This document shows positions 27,001-34,961 of a stretch of 64,000 nt of DNA, piece after piece. The first letter of the stretch is position 1. The number at the start of each line of letters is the position of its first letter. The notes under the pieces were generated by a model. It did no database searches and had not been told where the DNA came from. It saw only the letters and a program-made list of their open reading frames with translations. The stretch covers positions 496,001 through 560,000 of the forward strand of contig NZ_BCQA01000001.1 in NCBI RefSeq assembly GCF_001748145.1, given 5' to 3'. The stretch comes from Bosea sp. BIWAKO-01 (lineage in GTDB: Bacteria > Pseudomonadota > Alphaproteobacteria > Rhizobiales > Beijerinckiaceae). The position numbers and the translations under genes were made by a program.

Positions 27001-27702
27001 TCATTCGATCGTGCCGAGAATCTTCAGGCCCGAACTGCTGGCGAGGATGGCGCAGGAGGCAACACCGAGGAAGAGCCCGTGCTCGACCACGCCCGGAACG
27101 GCGTTCAAGGCGGCGCCGAGCGCCTCGGGCTGTTCGATGCGCCCGAGATGCGCATCAAGGATGAAATGGCCGCCATCGGTGACCAGCGTCGAGCCGTCCG
27201 GGCGCAGCCGAAGCTTGATCTCGCCTGCCGCCCCCGATGCCGCGATCGCGGACGCCACGGCGCGACGCGTCGCCTCTAGCCCGAAGGGCACGACCTCGAT
27301 CGGCAGCGGGAAACGCCCGAGCGTCGCGACCAGCTTGGTGTCGTCGGCGATGACGACCATACGTTTTGAGGCCACCGCGACGATCTTCTCGCGCAGATGC
27401 GCCGCACCGCCACCCTTGATCAGGCGCAGCTGCGGATCGACCTCGTCGGCGCCATCCACCGTCAGGTCGAGCTCCGGCGTCTGATCGAGCGTCGACATCG
27501 GGATGGCCAGCGCCAGGGCCTGGGCCTGCGTCGCCTCGGAGGTCGCGACGCAGAGCACGTCCAGCCCCGCTGCGACGCGAGCGCCGAGCAGGTCGACGAA
27601 ATGCTTCGCCGTCGAGCCCGTGCCGAGACCGAGCCTCATGCCCGGGCGAACCAGCTCGAGCGCGCGCGCTGCCGCCTGTTTCTTGAGATCGTCGGGGCTC
27701 AT
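27001..27702 (-). CDS. rpiA: Ribose-5-phosphate isomerase A
   Basis: A 233-residue enzyme interconverting ribose 5-phosphate and ribulose 5-phosphate in the pentose phosphate pathway. The phosphate-binding [15 protein letters not shown], the catalytic [12 protein letters not shown] with Asp and the [12 protein letters not shown] lysine loop are intact, as is the ending VEHGLFLG region. I prefer the ATG at 27702 (AGGA eight bases upstream); a GTG at 27723 overlapping the gabD stop is possible. It follows gabD by 17 bases on the same strand, so both are probably in one transcript. Confidence 0.93.
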   Translation of the reverse strand: MSPDDLKKQAAARALELVRPGMRLGLGTGSTAKHFVDLLGARVAAGLDVLCVATSEATQAQALALAIPMSTLDQTPELDLTVDGADEVDPQLRLIKGGGAAHLREKIVAVASKRMVVIADDTKLVATLGRFPLPIEVVPFGLEATRRAVASAIAASGAAGEIKLRLRPDGSTLVTDGGHFILDAHLGRIEQPEALGAALNAVPGVVEHGLFLGVASCAILASSSGLKILGTIE

Positions 27703-27719
27703 GAGCTTGTCCTGACCTG

Positions 27720-29171
27720 TCACGCGCCCAGCCCGCCGAGGAGCATGTACTTGATCTCGACGAACTCATCCATGCCGTGAAGGGAGCCCTCGCGGCCGAG
27801 GCCGGATTCCTTGACCCCGCCGAAGGGCGCGACCTCGGTGCCGAGGATGGCGGAGTTGATGCCGACCATGCCGTATTCGAGCTCCTCGGCGACGCGGAAG
27901 GCGCGACCGAGATCCCGGGTGTAGAAATAGGCGGCGAGCCCGAAGGGCGTGTCATTGGCCATGGCCACGACCTCGTCCTCGCTGGTGAAGCGATAGACCG
28001 GGGCGAGTGGGCCAAAGGTTTCCTCGCGCGTCACCAGCATCGTCGTGGTGACGCCGGCGAGCACGGTCGGCTCGAAGAAGGTGCGCCCGAGCGCATGGCG
28101 CTTGCCGCCGACCACGACCTTCGCTCCATTGGCGACGGCATCGGCGACATGACGCTCGACCTTCTCGACCGCGCGCTCATTGATCAGCGGCCCCTGCACG
28201 ACGCCGATTTCGGCGCCGTTGCCGACCTTCATCTTTGCGACTTCGCCGGCGAATTTCGCGACGAAATCGTCATGGATGCCGTCCTGCACGAAGAGCCGGT
28301 TCGTGCAGACGCAGGTCTGACCCATGTTGCGGTACTTGGCGATGATCGCGCCCTGAACGGCAGCGTCGAGGTCGGCATCGTCAAAGACGATGAAGGGCGC
28401 ATTGCCACCGAGTTCGAGACCGACCTTCTTCACGGTTGAAGCGGCCTGCTGCATCAGGAGCTTGCCGACCGGCGTCGAGCCGGTGAAGCCGATGAAGCGC
28501 ACGGCCGGGTGCGAGGTCATGACGCCGCCGATGGCCTGCGCATCGCCGGTGACGAGATTGATGACGCCCTTGGGGAAACCGGCCCGCTCGGCCAGTTCGA
28601 CCAGAGCCAGCGCCGTCAGCGGCGTATCCGGCGCCGGCTTGACCACGAAGGTACAGCCGGCGGCGAGGCCGGGAGCGCATTTGCGCGTGATCATCGCGGC
28701 CGGGAAATTCCAGGGCGTGATCGCGGCACAGACGCCGACCGGCTGCTTCTGGACGATGATGCGCGAATTCGGGAAAGGCGAGGGAATCGTCTCGCCATAG
28801 ATGCGCTTGGCCTCTTCCGCGTAGAACTCGACGAAGGAGGCGGCATAGGCGACCTCGCCGCGCGCCTCGCTCAGCGGCTTGCCCTGCTCGGCGGTCATGA
28901 TCTGCGCCAGGTCCTCCTGGTTCGCCATGATCAGGTCGAACCATTTGCGCAGGATCACCGAGCGTTCCTTGGCGCTCTTCTTCGCCCAGGGCTTGAACGC
29001 GCGCGAGGCGGCTTCGACCGCAGCGGTGGTCTCATCGGCGCCGAAGCGCGGCACCTTGGCCAGCAGCTCGCCGGTCGCGGGATTGTCGACAGCATCAACG
29101 CCCACGCCGATCCAGGCGCCGTCGACATAGCACTGCGATTTCAGGAGCGAAGGATCATTCAGCTTCAGCAT
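27720..29171 (-). CDS. gabD: NAD(P)-dependent succinate-semialdehyde dehydrogenase
   Basis: A 483-residue aldehyde dehydrogenase that closely follows E. coli Gab[10 protein letters not shown] opening, [30 protein letters not shown], the catalytic Glu in [18 protein letters not shown], and the nucleophile Cys in [11 protein letters not shown]. It oxidises succinate semialdehyde to succinate, finishing GABA or putrescine breakdown. The ATG at 29171 is chosen because it matches the family length and has GAGG six bases upstream; an ATG at 29198 also has a site. Its product could receive carbon from the arginine/ornithine genes at 48-56 kb, although no GABA transaminase is visible. Confidence 0.92.
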   Translation of the reverse strand: MLKLNDPSLLKSQCYVDGAWIGVGVDAVDNPATGELLAKVPRFGADETTAAVEAASRAFKPWAKKSAKERSVILRKWFDLIMANQEDLAQIMTAEQGKPLSEARGEVAYAASFVEFYAEEAKRIYGETIPSPFPNSRIIVQKQPVGVCAAITPWNFPAAMITRKCAPGLAAGCTFVVKPAPDTPLTALALVELAERAGFPKGVINLVTGDAQAIGGVMTSHPAVRFIGFTGSTPVGKLLMQQAASTVKKVGLELGGNAPFIVFDDADLDAAVQGAIIAKYRNMGQTCVCTNRLFVQDGIHDDFVAKFAGEVAKMKVGNGAEIGVVQGPLINERAVEKVERHVADAVANGAKVVVGGKRHALGRTFFEPTVLAGVTTTMLVTREETFGPLAPVYRFTSEDEVVAMANDTPFGLAAYFYTRDLGRAFRVAEELEYGMVGINSAILGTEVAPFGGVKESGLGREGSLHGMDEFVEIKYMLLGGLGA

Positions 29172-29279
29172 GGCGGGCCTCGACGCGATTGCGGACATGC
29201 CCGGGCCTCTAGCACGAGCGATCGCGTCGCGCCGATTCAAAATGCCGCATGCTGCAGGTGCTCGAAGCGCAGGACGGGG

Positions 29280-29684
29280 CTATTTCGTCTGCGGCGTACA
29301 GACCACCTTGTCGTCGAAGACGTAGCAGATGCTCATCTCGCCAGTGCGAACATTGACGCGGAAGATGCCGCCTTCGCGCTCGTGGCGCGACGGCATCAGC
29401 AGGTAGTCGCTCGGCGCCTGCGGGCCGGCCCCCTCCCCCGCCGGGAAGCAGACCGTGACGCCGACGCCGCCTTCCTTGAGCTGGAACTGGCAGGCGCCGA
29501 CCTCGCCTGTGGCGCGATCGACCCTGTAGACACGGTTGAGATCCGTCTGCGGTGCAGGCGCAAACTCGAAGGGCGCGGCCTGAGCGGAGACATGCGGCAC
29601 GATGCAGGTGCCGAGCGCCAGCAGCGCTCCGAGCACCGACCGGCGGACGCCGGCGTTTTCAAGATATTCAGACACCACTGCCAT
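29280..29684 (-). CDS. Hypothetical exported protein
   Basis: A 134-residue protein I do not recognise. The N-terminus has a signal-like stretch (SVLGALLALGTCIVPHVSAQA), and the mature part begins APFEFAPAPQTDLNRVYRVD. Two similar half-motifs are visible, NRVYRVDRATGEVGACQF and GIFRVNVRTGEMSICYVF, which look like an internal repeat ending in a cysteine; the pattern is common in small exported proteins of this group. GAAGG abuts the ATG, and GTG codons just inside could be the true start. It lies divergent from gph and 108 bases upstream of gabD on the same strand. Confidence 0.65.
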   Translation of the reverse strand: MAVVSEYLENAGVRRSVLGALLALGTCIVPHVSAQAAPFEFAPAPQTDLNRVYRVDRATGEVGACQFQLKEGGVGVTVCFPAGEGAGPQAPSDYLLMPSRHEREGGIFRVNVRTGEMSICYVFDDKVVCTPQTK

Positions 29685-29815
29685 CCTTCACGCGAATCAC
29701 GGCAAAGATAGCACCGTTGCTGCCTGCCAAGATGACGATCCGGCGCGGCTCGCTTGCCAAACCGGACCAGACCGCCTTTAGAGGCCCAAAGCACCTGCGC
29801 ACCGGAACCCCGCCC

Positions 29816-30517
29816 ATGAGCTTGCTCCCCATCGTCGTCTTCGATCTCGACGGCACCCTCGCCGAGACCGCGCCCGATATCATGCGCACGCTCAATGTCA
29901 TTCTCGAGCAGGAAAAGCTTTCGCCCCTGCCCCTGGAACGCGCGCGTGAACTCGTCGGCGCCGGCGCCCGCGCCCTGATCGAACGCGGGTTCCGCGTCTC
30001 CGGACGGCCGCTCGACGAAGAGACTCTGGAGCGGCTGTTCCAGGATTTCTTGCGAATCTACGCCCAGGACGTCGCCTCGAACAGCTATCTCTATGACGGC
30101 GTCGTTGCTGCCATGCAGGCCCTGGCGGAGGACGGATATGCGCTCGCCGTCTGCACCAACAAGCCGATCCTGCACACGCGCCTGATCCTCGAGCATTTCG
30201 GCATCAGCGGGCATTTTGCGGCCGTCGCCGGGCGCGACAGCTTCGCCTTCCACAAGCCGGACCCCCGCCATTTGACGCTGACGATCGAAGCCGCCGGCGG
30301 CGACCCCAGGCGCGCCGTGATGATCGGCGATTCGCTGACCGACATCGCCACTGCGCGCGCCGCCGGGATCCCGTCGATCTGCGTCCCCTTCGGTTATACC
30401 GACGTCCCGATCGAGGAGCTCGAGCCCGATCTCGTGATCCAGCATTTCGACGAGTTGCACGGAGCCGTACGGCAGATGCTGGAGCCGGTACCCGCGCTCA
30501 GCGCAGCCATGAAATAG
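29816..30517 (+). CDS. gph: HAD-superfamily phosphoglycolate phosphatase-type
   Basis: A 233-residue HAD phosphatase. Motif I is VVFDLDGTLAET with the nucleophile Asp10 and Asp12, motif II is the Thr in AVCTNKP, and motif III/IV are the Lys in FHKPDP and the acidic pair in MIGDSLTDIATARAAG. The cap domain follows the Gph pattern. It hydrolyses 2-phosphoglycolate arising from DNA repair or oxygenation. The ATG at 29816 is used; the frame runs upstream to 29552 but that part overlaps the divergent gene. It lies in the same neighbourhood as rpiA, as in other Hyphomicrobiales, but is separated here by gabD. Confidence 0.88.
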   Translation: MSLLPIVVFDLDGTLAETAPDIMRTLNVILEQEKLSPLPLERARELVGAGARALIERGFRVSGRPLDEETLERLFQDFLRIYAQDVASNSYLYDGVVAAMQALAEDGYALAVCTNKPILHTRLILEHFGISGHFAAVAGRDSFAFHKPDPRHLTLTIEAAGGDPRRAVMIGDSLTDIATARAAGIPSICVPFGYTDVPIEELEPDLVIQHFDELHGAVRQMLEPVPALSAAMK

Positions 30518-30669
30518 CGACCACCCTAATCTCGCTGATCGGTGCCATTGCGGCCCCGGTCGGCAGGTATTCTGCAGTCCTCGCTCGCGCAGGACCGCGC
30601 GCCCTTGCAGCGAATTGCTTCATCGCGTTTCGGGCGACTTGAGGCAGTTGATGCGATATGCGGGAATGA

Positions 30670-30744
30670 TGGTGGGCGGCACAGGGATCGAACCTGTGAC
30701 CCCTCCCGTGTGAAGGGAGTGCTCTACCGCTGAGCTAGCCGCCC
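30670..30744 (-). tRNA. tRNA-Val(CAC)
   Basis: A complete cloverleaf on the minus strand. The acceptor stem GGGCGGC (30744-30738) pairs with GCCGCCC next to an encoded CCA tail (30672-30670). The D-arm begins GCTC, the T-arm carries the standard GGTTCGATCC loop, and the anticodon stem CTCCC/GGGAG encloses a loop with anticodon CAC, which reads the valine codon GTG. It is 75 bases long including CCA. Confidence 0.95.
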
Positions 30745-31109
30745 GGACCGGCGCTTCTCCTAGTCGCGGACACATGCGCCGTCAAGGCGCAGTTCCGCCA
30801 ACTCCGCACGCAGCCGGGGAAATCTCCGCAGCGATGCAGCCGCAGCGCTGTTGGAGGCTCTCCCCGCGCTCATCAGGCGGCAACGACGCACAACGCGACA
30901 TTGCGGCGAATCCGGCCCGCTGCCTCCGCTGGCGCGGACCGCCGGCCGCAGAGCACGGACGTCACCTGCCGCTCACGCCGCGCCTATCCGTTGCCGCGGG
31001 GAAGCCACGCCTTTGGCGCTGGAGGGATTTGGCGCTGGAGGGAACAGAGCGGGTCACGTTCCGTTCATCCGCAGCAAGCTATTCACGCCTCGAATCGGAG
31101 GACCCATCG
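30745..31109. other. Gene-free stretch after tRNA-Val
   Basis: These 365 bases should hold the tRNA promoter (reading leftwards) and the promoter for the gene at 31110. Open frames crossing it show no family resemblance and have no ribosome-binding sites. The one structure is the 16-bp tandem repeat at 31012-31043. Confidence 0.5.
31012..31043. repeat. Perfect 16-bp tandem duplication
   Basis: TTTGGCGCTGGAGGGA occurs at 31012-31027 and again directly at 31028-31043 without mismatch. It lies about 65 bases upstream of the small exported protein gene. It may be a slippage-prone site in the promoter region. Confidence 0.7.
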
Positions 31110-31412
31110 ATGCTGCTCAGAAAACTGATCCTCACGTCGGCAGTGGTCTCGGCGCTGATCCCGGCGGCAGCGGCGCACGCGCAGTATTATGACCCCTATG
31201 ACCGCCCGCCGCCACGCTACGGCTATGATCGGGGCTGGGACTATGACCGCCCGCCGCCACGTTACGGCTACGAGCGCCCCTATCGCCAGCCGCGCTATGG
31301 CGACATGTGCGTCACCTCCCGCGGCTCCTGCGAGGCTCCGCCATCGCCAAGAGGCGCCCCCTGCCGCTGCTATTTCGACGGTTTCGGCCCCAAGCGCGGC
31401 GCCATTCAGTAG
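31110..31412 (+). CDS. Small exported Tyr/Pro/Arg-rich protein with 15-residue repeat
   Basis: A 100-residue exported protein. The signal peptide (LTSAVVSALIPAAAAHA) is followed by two copies of a 15-residue unit, YDRPPPRYGYDRGWD and YDRPPPRYGYERPYR, encoded by a 45-base direct repeat from about 31197. The last third has four cysteines (DMCVTSRGSCEAPP, then PCRCYFDGF), likely two disulfides. GGAGG lies nine bases before the ATG. I do not recognise a family; Tyr/Arg/Pro-rich secreted proteins of this sort are common in Hyphomicrobiales and may bind the cell wall or outer membrane. Confidence 0.7.
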   Translation: MLLRKLILTSAVVSALIPAAAAHAQYYDPYDRPPPRYGYDRGWDYDRPPPRYGYERPYRQPRYGDMCVTSRGSCEAPPSPRGAPCRCYFDGFGPKRGAIQ

Positions 31413-31497
31413 AAATCTCTGCGAGATCGCGGGTGAGTCGAGGCTCGCGATCTCGCCAGATCCGGGTGTGTCAGAGCAGCAACCTTCGCCACCCGGA

Positions 31498-31788
31498 TCA
31501 CTTGAAACCGATCAGGATGCCGTCCGCCCAGAGTGCAAGCTGCGGGCCCTGGCGGCGCGCGTTCAGCTTCATCGCGACGCCATTGCCGCTGCGGAGCCAG
31601 ACGCTGCCCTTGCCCTGCGCACCCAGCACCCACCCCTCGCGTAACTGGACATAAGCCCCGGTCCTGCTGGATGCGGACCGAGCCGGTCGGCGGGCCGAGT
31701 GTCCGTTGCTGGGCTGCAGCCGGTGCGGCGGTGGCGGAACGGCAAGGAAAACCGCAGCAAGACCAGGCAGAGGCGACCCGATCGACAT
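31498..31788 (-). CDS. Hypothetical small protein, possibly damaged
   Basis: A 96-residue frame with a good AGGAG site nine bases before its ATG. The start looks like a signal peptide (GLAAVFLAV) but runs into an odd Pro/Arg/Ser-rich stretch. The second half is well-behaved beta-strand sequence: YVQLREGWVLGAQGKGSVWL, then GVAMKLNARRQGPQLALWAD, ending ILIGFK. The abrupt change near residue 25-45, with a more plausible mature start in another frame (AAAQQRTLGPPTGSVRI), hints at an internal frameshift. I cannot decide between a real odd protein and a frameshifted one. Confidence 0.45.
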   Translation of the reverse strand: MSIGSPLPGLAAVFLAVPPPPHRLQPSNGHSARRPARSASSRTGAYVQLREGWVLGAQGKGSVWLRSGNGVAMKLNARRQGPQLALWADGILIGFK

Positions 31789-31873
31789 TGAGCGAGCTCC
31801 TTCGCCGGATTGGCTTGCTCAGACTTTCAGGCGTCCGCGATGCGGGATCGTGTCCATTGCGCCGGCTTCGCAG

Positions 31874-32089
31874 TCAGTGTGAATCCCTTGCAGGGGCGCG
31901 CTTGAATATGGTCTCGATATCCCGCACGGCGTCGGCATAGCGGATGACGTTTCGCTGGTTTTCGGGGGAGAGCGACCGGTAAAGCCTGACGAGCGCTTGC
32001 TCCTCGGCAGAAACCTGCATCAGGCGACCGCCCTCGCGCGCCTTTGGGACGACATCGACTGGCCCCTTGCGCGGGTCGGACACAGGCAT
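31874..32089 (-). CDS. Hypothetical small protein
   Basis: A 71-residue soluble protein of unknown function. Residues 25-60 (VSAEEQALVRLYRSLSPENQ, then RNVIRYADAVRDIETIF) form a clear helical pattern resembling small DNA-binding or regulator-tail helices, but no helix-turn-helix is certain. The ATG at 32089 is immediately preceded by GGGA, which is too close to be ideal; an internal ATG at 32020 has GAGGG further upstream and may be the true start. It stands between two other small minus-strand genes. Family and function are unknown. Confidence 0.5.
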   Translation of the reverse strand: MPVSDPRKGPVDVVPKAREGGRLMQVSAEEQALVRLYRSLSPENQRNVIRYADAVRDIETIFKRAPARDSH

Positions 32090-32181
32090 TCCCTATCGCG
32101 GTTGTTGCTGAAGCAACGACGCGCGAACGCGCGATTGGTTTCAGTCCCGCCTCGACGGGGCAGCAGAGGCGCCCCGCCTGA

Positions 32182-32382
32182 TCATGCCCGATCTTTGGGC
32201 CGGCCGCTCCGGCGCCAGGCTGCCAATGCCGGCCAGAAGGCCGCGAGCGCCACGAAGACCGTCAGCAGGAGAAGCGCGACCACCATCTGAACAAAATCGA
32301 AATTGGGAGCGCTGGGAGCAACGAACCAAGCGGCGACGATTCCGGCCAAAGCCAGCAATGCCTGAATGATCCAGTTGAACAT
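32182..32382 (-). CDS. Small membrane protein, two TM segments
   Basis: A 66-residue protein with two hydrophobic helices, WIIQALLALAGIVAAWFVA (3-22) and VQMVVALLLLTVFVALAAFW (31-50), followed by a basic tail (AWRRSGRPKDRA) that should lie in the cytoplasm. AAGGG lies about eight bases before the ATG at 32382. The longer frame upstream to 33603 is antisense to the transglycosylase gene and is a shadow. It is divergent from that gene with about 100 bases between. No function can be assigned. Confidence 0.65.
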   Translation of the reverse strand: MFNWIIQALLALAGIVAAWFVAPSAPNFDFVQMVVALLLLTVFVALAAFWPALAAWRRSGRPKDRA

Positions 32383-32484
32383 CGTTAGGCCCTTCCGCAG
32401 ACTTGTCCGGTCAAACACAGAGCCCGGACCCGAGATGGATTGTGACCGAGACGGGCGGGATGTGTCGAGCAAATCAGTGCGCCC

Positions 32485-33495
32485 ATGCGATACAGAGCCA
32501 TGCCGATCCGCCCCGCCCCTCGAACTCTGATCGCAGACGCCCTGGAGGCTGCGGCCGACATCCTGCTGCGCTTGTTGCGGTGGTTTGGCGGCCCGGCAAC
32601 GGCCTGTGCGCAGCGGCGTCACCGACATCTGGCGTCGACGACATGTCTCGCAGGCGCGCTGCTCGCGTGCCCGGCCTTGGCAGCGCCGGAGGAGCCAGTC
32701 TCCTCCGGAATCGACCAGGCCCTCTGCCGGCTGATCGACGAAGCGGCGCGGGGTCAGGGCGTTCCGGCCGCTTTCCTCACCCGGCTGATCTTTCAGGAAT
32801 CGAGTTTTCGCCCGGGTGTCACCAGCCCGGCGGGAGCTCAGGGCGTGGCGCAGTTCATGCCGGGCACGGCGCGAGAGCGCGGTCTGCTCGACCCGTTCGA
32901 CCCGGAGCAGGCTGTACCGAAGGCTGCCCATTTCCTGGCGGAGCTGCGCCAGCGCTTCGGCAATTGGGGACTTGCCGCCGCCGCCTATAATGGTGGCCCG
33001 AACCGAGTCGCATCCTGGCTCGCCGGTCGCGGCAGCCTGCCATTCGAGACCGAGAATTATGTGCTCTCGATCACTGGCGTCGCCGCCGAAACCTGGGCCG
33101 AGGATGCGCGCGCGGCCGCCAATAGCGACGGGCGCGACCGCCCCGCCCGGCGCGCGACACTGGACGAAACATCGTTCTGCGCAGCAACGGTTGTGGCGAT
33201 CCGTGCCGGAAGCAAGCCGTTCGAGCTGCGCGAGGCGCCCTTCGCGCCATGGGGCGTGCAATTGGCCGGAAATTTCTCGAAGGCACGGGCGCTGGCCTCG
33301 TTCCAGCGGGCCAGTGCGAAACACCGGACGATCATTGCCGAGCTGCAACCGATGATCATCGGCACGCGGCTGCGCAGCCGCGGGACGCGCGCCTTCTACC
33401 GGGTGCGGCTGCCAGCCGCCACGCGGACCGAGGCAACAGCGCTGTGCCGTCGCATCCAGGCGCAGAACGGGGCCTGCGTCGTGCTCAAGAGTTGA
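32485..33495 (+). CDS. Lytic transglycosylase with C-terminal SPOR domain
   Basis: A 336-residue periplasmic murein enzyme. After an N-terminal hydrophobic stretch (TTCLAGALLACPALAAPEE) comes an SLT catalytic domain: Glu105 in IFQESSFRPG, then SPAGAQGVAQFMPGTARERG and AAAYNGGPNRV, the standard order. Residues about 250-336 (WGVQLAGNFSKARALASF, then FYRVRLPAATRTEATALC) form a SPOR domain, which binds denuded glycan strands at division sites. This couples cleavage to septal targeting. An alternative ATG five codons inside (32500) cannot be excluded. A separate L,D-transpeptidase gene follows 171 bases later. Confidence 0.88.
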   Translation: MRYRAMPIRPAPRTLIADALEAAADILLRLLRWFGGPATACAQRRHRHLASTTCLAGALLACPALAAPEEPVSSGIDQALCRLIDEAARGQGVPAAFLTRLIFQESSFRPGVTSPAGAQGVAQFMPGTARERGLLDPFDPEQAVPKAAHFLAELRQRFGNWGLAAAAYNGGPNRVASWLAGRGSLPFETENYVLSITGVAAETWAEDARAAANSDGRDRPARRATLDETSFCAATVVAIRAGSKPFELREAPFAPWGVQLAGNFSKARALASFQRASAKHRTIIAELQPMIIGTRLRSRGTRAFYRVRLPAATRTEATALCRRIQAQNGACVVLKS

Positions 33496-33612
33496 GTGGC
33501 CAATTTTATGTTGCAGGTGCGCAACGCGACGGTCGAAAGCCCGCACCTCGCGCCGATGTGATGCCACAATGATTGCACGCCATACGTGAGTCTGACAGGA
33601 CATTGAGGAGAT

Positions 33613-33632
33613 GTTGACTTTTTCCGGTCAAC
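33613..33632. promoter_or_regulatory. Inverted repeat upstream of L,D-transpeptidase
   Basis: GTTGAC (33613-33618) and GTCAAC (33627-33632) form a perfect inverted repeat with an eight-base spacer, 35 bases before the start codon. It could be an operator, or part of a promoter since TTGACT resembles a -35 box. Confidence 0.35.
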
Positions 33633-33666
33633 TTCATGTCCGCGCGAATCCACGCCTGAGGTTACA

Positions 33667-34248
33667 ATGAACCGCTTTTTCCGAATGGCCATGTTCGCAG
33701 GCTTGGGCCTGATGGCTGCCGCGTCGACCGCCAATGCCTATGAGATCGACCCGCTGACGCGCCAGCCATTGATGCAGAATCCGGAGGCCGCCAAGGCGCA
33801 GGCCACCGCCATTCCCCGCGAGATCGTGTCCTATGACACCAGGCAGCGGCCCGGCACCATCGTGATCAACACCACCGAGCGCCGGCTCTATTTCGTGCTG
33901 CCCGAGGGCAAGGCCGTTCGCTATGGCGTCGGCGTCGGCCGCCCCGGCTTCGACTGGGCCGGCTCGCAATCCATTACCCGCAAGGCGGAGTGGCCGAGCT
34001 GGACCCCGCCGTCGCAGATGCTGAAGCGGCGCCCCGATCTGCCGCGCTTCATGCCCGGAGGACCGGAGAACCCGATGGGCGCCCGCGCCATGTATCTCGG
34101 CTCGACACTGTACCGCATCCACGGCTCGAACGAGCCGGAGACGATTGGCCAGGCCGTGTCGTCGGGCTGCATCCGCATGCTGAACGACGATGTGATCGAC
34201 CTCTACGAGCGCACCAGGGTCGGCACCCGGGTCGTCGTCGCCCGCTGA
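33667..34248 (+). CDS. L,D-transpeptidase (YkuD domain)
   Basis: A 193-residue exported transpeptidase. A signal peptide (MFAGLGLMAAASTANA) precedes the YkuD domain: IVINTTERRLYFVLPEG at the start, then the catalytic signature with His152 in YRIHGSNEP and Cys168 in SSGCIRM. It makes 3-3 crosslinks in peptidoglycan or attaches proteins to it, using a cysteine nucleophile. Family members of this short form are numerous in Hyphomicrobiales, where 3-3 crosslinks and pole growth matter. A strong terminator follows, so it is a single-gene unit with the inverted repeat upstream. Confidence 0.92.
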   Translation: MNRFFRMAMFAGLGLMAAASTANAYEIDPLTRQPLMQNPEAAKAQATAIPREIVSYDTRQRPGTIVINTTERRLYFVLPEGKAVRYGVGVGRPGFDWAGSQSITRKAEWPSWTPPSQMLKRRPDLPRFMPGGPENPMGARAMYLGSTLYRIHGSNEPETIGQAVSSGCIRMLNDDVIDLYERTRVGTRVVVAR

Positions 34249-34270
34249 GCGATCATTTCCCTGGATAAGG

Positions 34271-34299
34271 AAGGCCGGCCTCGTGCCGGCCTTTTTTTT
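34271..34299 (+). terminator. Intrinsic terminator of the L,D-transpeptidase gene
   Basis: AAGGCCGGC (34271-34279) pairs with 34285-34293 over a five-base loop and is followed by eight Ts. This is a textbook intrinsic terminator on the plus strand. Confidence 0.9.
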
Positions 34300-34445
34300 G
34301 CTGTTCGAGCGGCGGCGTCCCGGCCATCGGTCCTGACTTCCCCGATCGATCCGGAAACCCTGCCGAAACGGCGTTAAACCGTGCCCCCCCTCTCATCCGC
34401 GCGATCGATGGCCACAGAGCAGCGCTGGGGCGGATCGGAAGCCGG

Positions 34446-34814
34446 TCACCTCCGCCTGACAGGCTCCCGCGACAGCCCCTTTGCAGAGAGAGCGTCGAGA
34501 TAGGCCTGCGTCTTCTCCTGTGCATGCTCCCCGAGCTCCCGCAGATAGTCCCAGGCAAATATGCCGGTATCGTGCATGTCGTCGAAGGAGAGCTTGATGG
34601 CGTAATGGCCGACGGGCTCGACGCCGATGATCTCGACTTCGGCCTTGCCCGGCACCGTCTTCTTCTGGCTCGGGTCATGGCCCTGGACTTCGGCGGAGGG
34701 GCTTTCCACCCGCAGCAACTCGGCCGCCAGCGCGAAACTCGCGCCGTCCTCGAAGGCAATGTGGAGGGTGCGCCGATCCTTGGCGAGGCGGATTTCGGTT
34801 GGCCAGGCTGACAT
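34446..34814 (-). CDS. DUF971 domain-containing protein
   Basis: A 122-residue soluble protein of the DUF971 family (the small domain also found at the N-terminus of gamma-butyrobetaine hydroxylases). Typical stretches are WPTEIRLAKDRRTLHIAFEDG, LLRVESPSAEVQGH and VGHYAIKLSFDDMHDTGIFAWDYLREL, the last being the family signature. It may be involved in iron-sulfur or molybdenum cofactor metabolism; in several proteobacteria the gene lies next to moaA or other cofactor genes, as here, where moaA is divergent with 147 bases between. The function is not established. Confidence 0.85.
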   Translation of the reverse strand: MSAWPTEIRLAKDRRTLHIAFEDGASFALAAELLRVESPSAEVQGHDPSQKKTVPGKAEVEIIGVEPVGHYAIKLSFDDMHDTGIFAWDYLRELGEHAQEKTQAYLDALSAKGLSREPVRRR

Positions 34815-34961
34815 ATTCGTTTTTCACCAAGGGGATGTGACGATCGCAGCTATTGACGCCGCGCACGCCAGTGCCAATGTCTGAACGTGATATAGCTATG
34901 CGGCTGCCACCACGCACGTGCGAGCAGCGGATGGTGGAAACGCTGTAGAGACGAAACCAGA

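Noticed and set aside
34815..34961. Possible molybdenum-cofactor riboswitch before moaA
   Set aside because: The gap is under 150 bases and I saw no run of conserved stems of the Moco aptamer.
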